Assembly (NCBI RefSeq): GCF_001570565.1
Contig: NZ_BBXE01000015.1
Location: 17,290-81,289, forward strand
DNA length: 64,000 nucleotides
Direction: 5' to 3'
Source of the DNA: Herbidospora yilanensis
Lineage (GTDB): Bacteria; Actinomycetota; Actinomycetes; Streptosporangiales; Streptosporangiaceae
The position numbers were made by a program, and so were the translations under genes. A model generated the notes under the pieces. The model was not told the DNA's origin. It searched no databases and saw only the letters and a list, made by a program, of their open reading frames with translations. Every line of letters begins with the position of its first letter. The stretch's first letter is position 1. Below, one piece after another: positions 17,680 through 25,082 of the stretch.

Positions 17680-19962
17680 TCAGTTGACGTCGGCGACGCC
17701 GGTGATCCGGTGGAGTACGAAGCGGTGGATGGCCGCCCTCGTCTCGTCGTACGCCGTCAGGTAGCCACCCTCTATCCTCGCGGGTTCGAGGATCCGGCTC
17801 GTGGCCTGACCTTGTGAGTCTAGGTAACCGATCCAAACCCGGGAGCCCTGCTTGATGGCCTCCTGGAGCGCCGAGATCGTCGCCGTCGCCGGGGTGCGGG
17901 GGACCGCGCCGCCCGGTTGGCTCGCCGGGACGGGCCGCGACAACAACGCGTGGTCACCGGCCCGCAGGGCCCTGATCGCCGCCGTCACCACCTCGGCCTC
18001 CGGCGCGAGCAGCCCGTTGACCTGCCGGACCGGCTGCGCCTCGGTACGCCGGGCGTCGGCCCGGGTGATCAGCACGTCGCCTTCGAGCGACTCGGCCACC
18101 GGCGCGTAGCCCATCGAGCGCAGCGAGTCGAGCATGGTCGCCCGCGACGCCTTGGACACCAGCACGGTCGGCGCCAGCCGCCGCATCCGCAACACCCCGG
18201 CCCGCCGGTCGGCCAGCAGTTCGTCGAGCACCGCCGGGTCGTCGCACCGCAGATAGGACGACGCCGACCCGACCCGCAGCCGGCCGTGCCGCCGGGCGAC
18301 GTCGGTCACCAGGTAGGTCAGCGGTTGCGGCACCGGCGTGGTCGAGTGGCGGGCCAGCATCGCGAGGATCTCCTCGGCGCTCTGCCCGGCGTCGAGCACC
18401 CGCCGGATCGAAGCCTCGGCGAACCGGTAGACGGTCGCGCCGCCCTTCGACTCGACGTCGGCCGCCAGCCCCAGCCACCGGTCGAGCTCGCCGGTCAGCG
18501 GCCCGGGGGCGACGGCGGTCAGGTCGGCCTGGAGCACCACGTGGTCGACCGGTTCGGGCAGCAGTGGCGCCAGCAGGTCGGCCGCCTTCACGCCGGTGAG
18601 CACCGCCCTGCCGTGGGGCGACATGACCCCGAGCCCGGTCAGCCCCATGACCTCGGCCTCGCGCAGCGCGAACTCGGCCAGCCGGGCCAGGTGGGCGCCC
18701 CGGCGGCGGGGGCGTTCCCAGGTCAGCCGGGCCAGCACCGATTCCTGGGACGGCGCGAGCTCGGTCGCGGCGACGACCGTCAGGACCCGGCGGCGGATCT
18801 CGGCGGCGGCCCCCCGGCGCAGGTCGGGGTGGAGCACGTTGAGCAGCCGGTCGCGGTCGTCGCGGCCGCCCGCCAGGCCCGGCACCCGGTCGAGGGTCAG
18901 CCAGGCCCGCGCGACGGCCTCCCAGCGGTCTTCGGTCTGGCGGGCCCGCCACAGGTCGTAGGAGAGTGTCGGCAACCACTCGGCGTCGGCCGGGCCGCCG
19001 GTCGCGACCAGCCCGGCCGCGTGGGCGACCTCGATGACCAGGGCGGCCGTCCATTCGGGCACGTCGAGCTGCTGGGCCGCGCGCCGCAGGTCGCGGATCG
19101 CCAGGCCGCCCGTGCGCAGCACCCCCGGCGGGTCGACGCTCCAGATCTCGCAGAGCTCTTCGACGGACCGTACGAAAGTGAAGGCCTGACCGGCGGCGGT
19201 GCGTGCGGCGAGGTCGGCGCGGCGGGTGGCGCCCTCCAGCGGCGGCGCGGCCGGCGACAGGTCGCGGTGGAGGCGGTCGTCGCGCAGCACCAGCCCGACC
19301 TCACGCGGCAGCGTCACCGTGTCGTCGCCGATCGCGCCGAGCAGGCCCCGGGCCAGCAGTTGCTCGATGGGCGACTGGGCGGTCTCGACCGACACCTCGC
19401 GCCGGGCGTTGGGCACCCGCCCCGACGACGGCCCCCAGGCCAGTTCGTCGAGCGCCGCGCGGGCCTGCGGGCCGACCTGCGCGATCAGCTCGCGGACGGC
19501 ACGGGGATCGGCCAGCGTGATCGCGCGCTCGTCGTGGCGGAACACGCGGGCCGCCGGCTGGCCGAGCCCGGCGGGCGGGTCGAGCGCCTCCTGCACGCCG
19601 GGGGCGAGCCTGCGCTCGCCGTCGATGAGCGCCATCTCGGTCAGCGTGGCCAGCGCCCGGCCGATCGCCTCGTCGGTGCCGGGCGCGTCTTGGGTGGCGC
19701 GGTGGATCGCCGCCGGCAACTCGTCGGGCGGGAAGACGACCAGGGTCTCGGCCACCGCGAGGGTGAAGCCGTCGAGCCGGTCGAGGGCCCGGCCGACCGC
19801 GGACGGGGTTCCGGCTCGTGCCGCCAAACCCGGCACATTCGCCGGAACCGGGGTGATCAGCTCAGGCCGGGACATGGCGAGGACGCGCAGTTGCTCGTCG
19901 CTCCGGCTGCGCAGCCACTCGGTGAACCCCTCGCTCATCCTTTCCATCGTAGGAGCATGCAT
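17680..19962 (-). CDS. Helicase-associated protein, XPB partner with WYL-like C-terminus
   Basis: About 760 residues. It is a large, mostly helical protein (WLRSRSDEQLRVLAMSRPEL at the start, repeated winged-helix-like blocks such as VGRALDRLDGFTLAVAETLV) of the type annotated as helicase-associated or helicase C-terminal domain protein in actinobacteria. The last 65 residues (ALQEAIKQGSRVWIGYLDSQ onwards, ending FVLHRITGVADV) look like a WYL domain, a ligand-sensing SH3-like fold. It lies 16 bp upstream of the XPB gene and is very likely co-transcribed with it. The start is uncertain: ATGs at 19938, 19947 and 19962 are possible. The last is chosen because a GGGG motif sits 7 bases upstream. 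Confidence 0.82.
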   Translation of the reverse strand: MHAPTMERMSEGFTEWLRSRSDEQLRVLAMSRPELITPVPANVPGLAARAGTPSAVGRALDRLDGFTLAVAETLVVFPPDELPAAIHRATQDAPGTDEAIGRALATLTEMALIDGERRLAPGVQEALDPPAGLGQPAARVFRHDERAITLADPRAVRELIAQVGPQARAALDELAWGPSSGRVPNARREVSVETAQSPIEQLLARGLLGAIGDDTVTLPREVGLVLRDDRLHRDLSPAAPPLEGATRRADLAARTAAGQAFTFVRSVEELCEIWSVDPPGVLRTGGLAIRDLRRAAQQLDVPEWTAALVIEVAHAAGLVATGGPADAEWLPTLSYDLWRARQTEDRWEAVARAWLTLDRVPGLAGGRDDRDRLLNVLHPDLRRGAAAEIRRRVLTVVAATELAPSQESVLARLTWERPRRRGAHLARLAEFALREAEVMGLTGLGVMSPHGRAVLTGVKAADLLAPLLPEPVDHVVLQADLTAVAPGPLTGELDRWLGLAADVESKGGATVYRFAEASIRRVLDAGQSAEEILAMLARHSTTPVPQPLTYLVTDVARRHGRLRVGSASSYLRCDDPAVLDELLADRRAGVLRMRRLAPTVLVSKASRATMLDSLRSMGYAPVAESLEGDVLITRADARRTEAQPVRQVNGLLAPEAEVVTAAIRALRAGDHALLSRPVPASQPGGAVPRTPATATISALQEAIKQGSRVWIGYLDSQGQATSRILEPARIEGGYLTAYDETRAAIHRFVLHRITGVADVN

Positions 19963-19991
19963 GGACTGCCCCGCTGGGGCACTATGACGGA

Positions 19992-20999
19992 GTGATCGAG
20001 CGAGCCGACCAGCTCGTGCTGGAATTCGTGAGCCGGGTGGCCGACGCCGCCCACGGCCGGATGCGCCCCGAGGAACGCCTCGATTACGTCCGGCGGGTCC
20101 GCGAACGGGTCGACCAAGAGCGCAAAGGCGACGAGAACCCCAAATCGGTCGCCCGCCTCCTGGCCCGTTTCGGCACCCCGGAGGACATGGTCGACCGCGA
20201 GGTCCGCCGCTTACGCGGCGAACCCCCGCCGGAGCCCCCGGCCCAGCAGACCCGCCCGATGAGCGCCCTGCGCCGGTCGTTCCCACCGGGATCGGGCCTC
20301 CGCCTACCGGGTTCAGGGGGGTCGGGCCTGTCACGTTCGGGCCAGCCGGGCGCGGGCCGGTCCGGTTCAGGCTCGGCAGGGTCGGGCCGGTCGGCTGCGG
20401 GCCGTTCGGGGGCAGGACCGTCGGGCTCAGGCCAGCCGCGACCAGGCCAACCGGGTTCGGGCCGGCCTGAGTCAGGTTCGTCGCGATCTGGCCCCCCGCG
20501 ATCGGCGTTGCCGCAGCCGGTCGTGATCAGTCCCACGCGCCGGGTCTGGCGGGCCGGAGCGCCAGGGGGCCGGTTGGTGCCGCGGTGGCGGCGGAGGCCG
20601 GCGTCCGACGCGTGGTCGATCTTCCACGGGCATCGCCGGGAGGTCGTGGCGCTGGCCCTGCTGGCGTCGGCGGCGTTGCTGGTGCCGATCAGGTTCCCGG
20701 CGGTGGTGATCTTCCCGGTGCCGGGGATCGTGTGGGCCGTCGGCGCGGTCGTCACGTTGTCGTGTCAGGGGTGGAACATGCCCGACCGGCTCGCGGGGCT
20801 GGGGGCGCCCGCGCTGGCCTGGATCTTCGGCGGTGGGATCCTCGCGCTGACCGGGCCGGGGCGCACCTCCGTCGAGGGGCTGCTAGCGCGCTTCAACGAG
20901 GTCGCCGGCGTCGCGTTCATCGTCGGCACCGCCGCCGGGCTCACGTGGTTGCTCTACCGTCTCTTCGACCCACCCGTCTCCACACACGCCCGGCGGTAG
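19992..20999 (+). CDS. Membrane protein with HAAS-like N-terminus and Gly/Ser-rich linker
   Basis: 335 residues. Residues 1-75 resemble a HAAS (DUF1700-type) helical signalling domain: RPEERLDYVRRVRERVDQERKG followed by LLARFGTPEDMVDREVRRL. Residues about 90-180 are a low-complexity linker of repeated Ser-Gly-X units with many Arg and Pro. The C-terminal part has three or four membrane helices (VVALALLASAALLVPI, VVIFPVPGIVWAVGAVVTL, ALAWIFGGGILAL, VAFIVGTAAGLTWLLY). The GTG start at 19992 faces the XPB-partner gene. The final 117 bases overlap the convergent TetR gene. No function is known. Confidence 0.78.
   Translation: MIERADQLVLEFVSRVADAAHGRMRPEERLDYVRRVRERVDQERKGDENPKSVARLLARFGTPEDMVDREVRRLRGEPPPEPPAQQTRPMSALRRSFPPGSGLRLPGSGGSGLSRSGQPGAGRSGSGSAGSGRSAAGRSGAGPSGSGQPRPGQPGSGRPESGSSRSGPPRSALPQPVVISPTRRVWRAGAPGGRLVPRWRRRPASDAWSIFHGHRREVVALALLASAALLVPIRFPAVVIFPVPGIVWAVGAVVTLSCQGWNMPDRLAGLGAPALAWIFGGGILALTGPGRTSVEGLLARFNEVAGVAFIVGTAAGLTWLLYRLFDPPVSTHARR
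20290..20520 (+). repeat. Low-complexity repeat encoding Ser-Gly/Pro-rich linker
   Basis: Degenerate tandem units built on TCGGGC/CCGGGTTCGGGCC recur about every 12-24 bases within the HAAS-like membrane protein gene. They encode GSG, GAGRSG and GSGRP motifs. Such tracts are prone to slippage, so length differences between strains are expected. Confidence 0.6.
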
Positions 21000-21560
21000 C
21001 AGGCCGAGCGCCAGCCTGATCCAGGCCGACACGAACCGGTCGGTGGCCACCCGGCCGGGGGCCTCTCCGGTGGTGTACTCGATCAGCCGGTAGTTGATGA
21101 TCGAGCCGCCCAGCACCGAGCCGACCCCGGCCCAGTCGACCTGGGCGTCGAGGTATTCGGGCTGGCAGGCGAACCACTCGGTGAGCGCGTCGAACATGGG
21201 CTGCAGCAGGCCGGCGGTGACCACCGCGACCAGGTCGGGGAACTGCGACAGGTCGCGGAAGAAGACCTGCGCGAGCATGCGTTCCTCGTCCATCTTGCCG
21301 AGACCCGCGCGGCACATCGCGGCCAGCCGGACCTCTATCGGCTCGGTCTGGGCCACGTCGAGGCTGATCTCGTTGCGGGCCGCCCGGTCGGCGACGGCGG
21401 CGGCGAGGACCTCGTACTTGGACTTGAAGTGCCGGTAGAGGCCGCCGGCGCCGGGGGACAGGCCGGCGGCGGCCTCGATCTCGGCCACCGAGGTCGCGTT
21501 GTAGCCGCGCTCGGCGAACAGCCGTAGCGCCTCCTCGATGATGCGACCCCGTGTGCTCAT
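20883..21560 (-). CDS. TetR family transcriptional regulator
   Basis: 225 residues. The N-terminal TetR helix-turn-helix is clear (RIIEEALRLFAERGYNATSV, AEIEAAAGLSPGAGGLYRHFKSKYEVL). The rest is a ligand-binding helical domain (residues about 60-195). The last 30 residues (EETVEQPREPGGGADDERDA and onwards) lie antisense to the convergent membrane gene and are compositionally unlike the domain, so the 3' end may be a recent read-through extension. It is divergent from a HAD hydrolase gene, with a 91-bp intergenic space. Its target is unknown and could be its own promoter or the HAD gene. Confidence 0.88.
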   Translation of the reverse strand: MSTRGRIIEEALRLFAERGYNATSVAEIEAAAGLSPGAGGLYRHFKSKYEVLAAAVADRAARNEISLDVAQTEPIEVRLAAMCRAGLGKMDEERMLAQVFFRDLSQFPDLVAVVTAGLLQPMFDALTEWFACQPEYLDAQVDWAGVGSVLGGSIINYRLIEYTTGEAPGRVATDRFVSAWIRLALGLLPPGVCGDGWVEETVEQPREPGGGADDERDAGDLVEAR

Positions 21561-21651
21561 CTGTACCTCCCGAGAGGGACAGCGTAGACCGCCCAGCTAT
21601 AAAAGGAAGATCCACTTCGCGGCGGATCGCGCGCTTTGGCATCCTTGATCC

Positions 21652-22275
21652 GTGCACAGCATGGGGATCAACGTCGGTTTCGACCTCGACCTGACGCTCG
21701 CCGACACACGCGCGGCGATCGCGGCCGTCTACGAGGCGCTGGTGCCGTCGCTCAGCACCCCCATCGACATCGACGTCGCGGTGTCGCGGATCGGCTGGCC
21801 GCTGGAAGACGAACTGGCCCAATGGCTGCCGGTCGACGAGATCCCGGCCGCGGTGGCGCTCTATCGCTCCCTCTACCCGGGCATCGCGCTGCCCGCCACC
21901 GTCGCCATGCCCGGCGCCCACGAGGCCCTGGCGGCCGTCCGCGCCGTCGGGGGCCGGATCATCGTGGTCACCGGGAAGAACCCGCGTGACGCCCGGCGCA
22001 CGGTCGACGCGCTCGGGCTCGACGTCGACGACGTCGCCGGGTCGGTCTTCGGCGCCGACAAGGGCGCCGCCATCGCCGCCTTCGGGGCGGCGGTCTATGT
22101 GGGCGACCACGTGGCCGACGTCGAGGCGGCCCGCGCGGGCGGCGCGATCAGCGTGGCGGTCGCGACGGGCGGCTGCACCCCCGCGCAACTGGCCGAGCGG
22201 GGCGCCGACGTGGTCGTCGGCGACCTCACGGAGTTCGTCTCCTGGTATGCCACCCGGACGTCGATTCCCGCGTAA
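21652..22275 (+). CDS. HAD family hydrolase (phosphoglycolate-phosphatase-like)
   Basis: 207 residues. HAD motif I is GFDLDLTLADT (nucleophile Asp in DLDLT), motif II VVTGKN, motif III Lys in GADKGAAI and motif IV GDHVADVEAA, with a helical cap between motifs I and II (about residues 18-80). It likely dephosphorylates a small metabolite. The substrate cannot be specified. The GTG at 21652 is 6 bases behind a CATCCT -10-like box, which suggests a leaderless message. An ATG at 21661 is the alternative. It is divergent from the TetR gene. Confidence 0.85.
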   Translation: MHSMGINVGFDLDLTLADTRAAIAAVYEALVPSLSTPIDIDVAVSRIGWPLEDELAQWLPVDEIPAAVALYRSLYPGIALPATVAMPGAHEALAAVRAVGGRIIVVTGKNPRDARRTVDALGLDVDDVAGSVFGADKGAAIAAFGAAVYVGDHVADVEAARAGGAISVAVATGGCTPAQLAERGADVVVGDLTEFVSWYATRTSIPA

Positions 22276-22365
22276 TTTGACGGGCTTTCGGCGGTCACCC
22301 GGGAGCCCTAGTGGGCATAACCTACATCCATTCCCTTCCACGACAGTTTGAACGAGGTCACTCCT

Positions 22366-22767
22366 GTGCCCAGCGGCAAGGTCAAGTGGTACGACGAAAC
22401 CAAGGGTTTCGGTTTCCTCACCCGCGACGACGGCGGTGAGGTCTTCGTGCATTCATCCGCGCTGCCCAAAGGCGTGGAAGCCCTCAAGCCCGGCCAGAAA
22501 GTCGAGTTCGGGGTCGCCGAGGGGCGGCGCGGCCAGCAGGCGTTGTCGGTCAGGGTGCTGGAGCAGCCCCCGACCCTGGCGAAGGCGCCGCGGCCGAAGG
22601 GGAAGCGCAAAAAGCCCGACGAAATGGTCGTCATCGTCGAAGACCTGATCAAGCTGCTCGACGAACTGTCGACCTCGTCCTACCAGAAGGGCAAACTCCC
22701 CGAGCCCGCCCACGCGAAGAAGGTCGCGACCGTGATTCGCGCAATTGCCGACGACATTGATGCCTAA
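22366..22767 (+). CDS. Cold-shock-domain protein with C-terminal extension
   Basis: 133 residues. Residues 1-65 are a cold-shock domain (GKVKWYDETKGFGFL with RNP1 KGFGFL, RNP2 EVFVHSSAL). A basic Pro/Lys linker (KAPRPKGKRKKPDE) leads to a conserved helical tail (VVIVEDLIKLLDELSTSSYQ, AKKVATVIRAIADDID) absent from ordinary CspA. The GTG at 22366 is chosen because GAGG is about 8 bases upstream and the domain begins there. Actinobacteria commonly carry this longer type, and it probably binds nucleic acid with a second interaction surface. It overlaps the convergent MFS gene by 4 bases. Confidence 0.9.
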   Translation: MPSGKVKWYDETKGFGFLTRDDGGEVFVHSSALPKGVEALKPGQKVEFGVAEGRRGQQALSVRVLEQPPTLAKAPRPKGKRKKPDEMVVIVEDLIKLLDELSTSSYQKGKLPEPAHAKKVATVIRAIADDIDA

Positions 22768-24182
22768 AAGGGATTTGTCAGCGGTTTCGTGTCCCCCGTC
22801 GCGGCCGGTGGCTGAGCCACCGGCCGCAATGGCACCGTGACCGCGGTCGACGTGCTCATGACCTTCCGCTGACGGCGCGTGACCAGCAGCCAGACCAGCG
22901 AGACCGCCAGCAGGGTCGCCATCACCGCCAGCCCGGCCGTGCCCTGCGCGAACAGCGACAACATCAGGCCGATCAGGCCGCCGAACACCCACGCGATCTG
23001 GAGCAGCGCCTCGACCACCCCGAAGGTCGACGACCTGACCTCCTCGCCGATCTCCCGCTGCACGATCGCGTCGAGCGCCAGCTTGCCCAGGCCCTGCGCG
23101 AACGCGCCGATGAGGGCGACCGCGACGGCCGTCCACAGACTGAAGAAGAAGGCCGTCACGACCGTGGTGATCGTGGTCAGCGCCAGCGTCGACAACACGA
23201 TGAGCTGCGGCGAGTAGGACTTCACCCACGACGCCACGGCCGCGCCGAACAGGCCGCCGCCCCCGGCCGCCGCCGCGAGCAGGCCGAGCGTGATCTCGGG
23301 GGCCAGGCCCGGCAGGTGCTCGTCCTGGACGAGGAACAGAAGGAAGAAGACCAGGAACCCGGCCTGGATGCGGATCGCCGCGTTGGCCCGCATCGACTCG
23401 GCCACGATCGGCCCGACGTTCAGCAGGGCCCGCACGCCCGGCGGCTTCGCGGTCTCCTCCTCGTCGGGGGAGTCGACGTGGCGGGGCAGCCTTATCGCCA
23501 CCACCCCGGCCACCAGGAAGAGCACCATCGCTATCCGCAACACCCATTCGGCGCCCAGCCAGGCCACCAGACCGGCCCCCAGACCGGCCGCGCCACCGGC
23601 GGCGACCAGCGCGAACAGGGCCACCCGGGCGTTTGCGGTGACCAGCCCTATGTCGGCCGGCAACACGCTCGGCATGATCGCCGCCCGGGACACGTTGTAG
23701 GCCTTCGACAACACCAGCACCGCCAGGGCGGCCGGGAAGAGCGAGAGCGTGTCGCCGTAGACGACGCTGGAGGCCATGCCCCAGCAGAGCAGGCCGCGCG
23801 CGAACAGGGTTCCGGCGATGACGTAGCGGCGGCCCGACCGGAAGCGGTCGAGCACCGGGCCGACGAAGGGGGCGACGACGGTGAACGGCACCATCGTCAC
23901 CAGCAGATAGAGGGCCACCTGGCCGCGTGCCTGCCCGACGGGCATGCCGAAGAACAGCGCCCCCGCCAGCGAGACCGTGATGAACGCGTCGCCCGCGCTG
24001 TGCACCGCGGTGACCTCGATGAGACGGCCGAGGCCGGTTCGGTCGGCGCCCTTCGCGTGGGTCAGCCGGCGGCTGGCCCGCCCGACACCGGCGGCGCCGC
24101 GGCCGATCGACCGGCCGGTCCTGGCGGTCGCGGACATGACTGCGCGGCCCGCGTCACGGACCTTGCCCCAGGCACCCGCCAC
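22764..24182 (-). CDS. MFS transporter with cytoplasmic N-terminal extension
   Basis: 472 residues. An amphipathic basic N-terminus of about 50 residues (VRDAGRAVMSATARTGRSIG) precedes twelve membrane helices. The loop 2-3 segment contains GPVLDRFRSGRRYVIAG, a variant of the MFS A-motif, and the central loop is acidic (DSPDEEETAKPPG). The C-terminus is Pro/Thr-rich and cytoplasmic. It belongs to the MFS. The substrate is unknown. It faces the DUF3027 gene divergently across 106 bp and ends within the convergent cold-shock-domain gene. Confidence 0.87.
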   Translation of the reverse strand: MAGAWGKVRDAGRAVMSATARTGRSIGRGAAGVGRASRRLTHAKGADRTGLGRLIEVTAVHSAGDAFITVSLAGALFFGMPVGQARGQVALYLLVTMVPFTVVAPFVGPVLDRFRSGRRYVIAGTLFARGLLCWGMASSVVYGDTLSLFPAALAVLVLSKAYNVSRAAIMPSVLPADIGLVTANARVALFALVAAGGAAGLGAGLVAWLGAEWVLRIAMVLFLVAGVVAIRLPRHVDSPDEEETAKPPGVRALLNVGPIVAESMRANAAIRIQAGFLVFFLLFLVQDEHLPGLAPEITLGLLAAAAGGGGLFGAAVASWVKSYSPQLIVLSTLALTTITTVVTAFFFSLWTAVAVALIGAFAQGLGKLALDAIVQREIGEEVRSSTFGVVEALLQIAWVFGGLIGLMLSLFAQGTAGLAVMATLLAVSLVWLLVTRRQRKVMSTSTAVTVPLRPVAQPPAATGDTKPLTNPF

Positions 24183-24288
24183 CCCATCTGCTCCTCTCGT
24201 GTCGAATTTCCAGTCTTACCGACGCACTTGGGTGCTGTCCGCTCCGGAGGAGGGTGAAAATCGCTCCTCAGGTAGGTGAAAATGGAGT

Positions 24289-25056
24289 GTGAGCCGTACC
24301 CGCGTGAGAACCCCCGCCGCTGACCAGGCCTGCGCCGCCGCCGTCGACCTGGCTCGCTCCGCGGCCGAGGAGATGGCCAGGCCGGGCGAGGTCGGCGAAC
24401 ACCTGGGATTCGACGCGGAGGGTGACCGGGTGGTCACCCACTACTTCGCCTGTCTCGATCGAGCATACGAGGGCTGGCGCTGGGCGATCACAGTGGCCCG
24501 CGCTTCGCGTGCGAAGTCCGTCACCGTCAGTGAAACCGTGCTGCTGCCCGGCAAGGGCGCCCTGCTGGCGCCGACCTGGGTGCCGTGGAGCCGCCGTCTG
24601 CGCCCCGGCGACCTGGGTCCCGGCGACCTGCTGCCGGCCGAGGCCGACGACGACCGGCTCGCGCCCGGCTTCACGGCCGACACCGACCCCGACGACGAGA
24701 CCGACCACCAGATGCTCTTCGAATACGGTCTCGGCCGGGCTCGGGTGTTGTCGGCCATCGGCCGCGACCTGGCGGTCAACCGCTGGCACAGCGGCGAATC
24801 CGGCCCCGACTCGCCGCTCGCGACGGCGGCCCCCGCCCAGTGCTCCACCTGTGGTTTCTACTGGCCCCTCGCCGGCGCGCTGCGTCTGGGCTTCGGAGTG
24901 TGCGCCAACGAGTTCGCCCCCGACGACGGTAAGGTCGTCGCCGCCGACCACGGCTGCGGCGCCCACTCCGAGGCGGCCCCCGCGCCGTCGGCGGCGGGCG
25001 AGGCGCCACAGCCGATCCTCGACGACCTGGGCTACGACCCCATGCCGGAAGGCTGA
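24289..25056 (+). CDS. DUF3027 family protein
   Basis: 255 residues from GTG. The conserved DUF3027 core can be followed: CAAAVDLARSAAEEMA near the start, VVTHYFACLDRAYEGWRWAITV, the VSETVLLPGKGALLAPTWVPW segment, and a Cys pair CSTCGFYWPLAG later with CANEFAPDDGKVV and GCGAHSE. The Cys/His arrangement suggests a metal site. The family is actinobacterial and has no known function. It is 26 bp upstream of the large ATPase gene on the same strand and probably in one operon with it and the methyltransferase. Confidence 0.85.
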   Translation: MSRTRVRTPAADQACAAAVDLARSAAEEMARPGEVGEHLGFDAEGDRVVTHYFACLDRAYEGWRWAITVARASRAKSVTVSETVLLPGKGALLAPTWVPWSRRLRPGDLGPGDLLPAEADDDRLAPGFTADTDPDDETDHQMLFEYGLGRARVLSAIGRDLAVNRWHSGESGPDSPLATAAPAQCSTCGFYWPLAGALRLGFGVCANEFAPDDGKVVAADHGCGAHSEAAPAPSAAGEAPQPILDDLGYDPMPEG

Positions 25057-25082
25057 CCTCCCTTTACTCCCGGAAGCGTGTG

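Noticed and set aside
17765..17800. Possible tRNA T-arm (GGGTTCGAGGATCC)
   Set aside because: It lies inside a coding gene and no cloverleaf can be formed around it. No tRNA was found in the window.
17917..19995. Long plus-strand frame opposite the XPB-partner gene
   Set aside because: Low-complexity Arg/Gly composition and no homology features. The minus strand is collinear with a known protein type.
20290..20520. CRISPR or tandem-repeat array
   Set aside because: The repeats are short, degenerate and in frame within a coding sequence, with no regular spacers.
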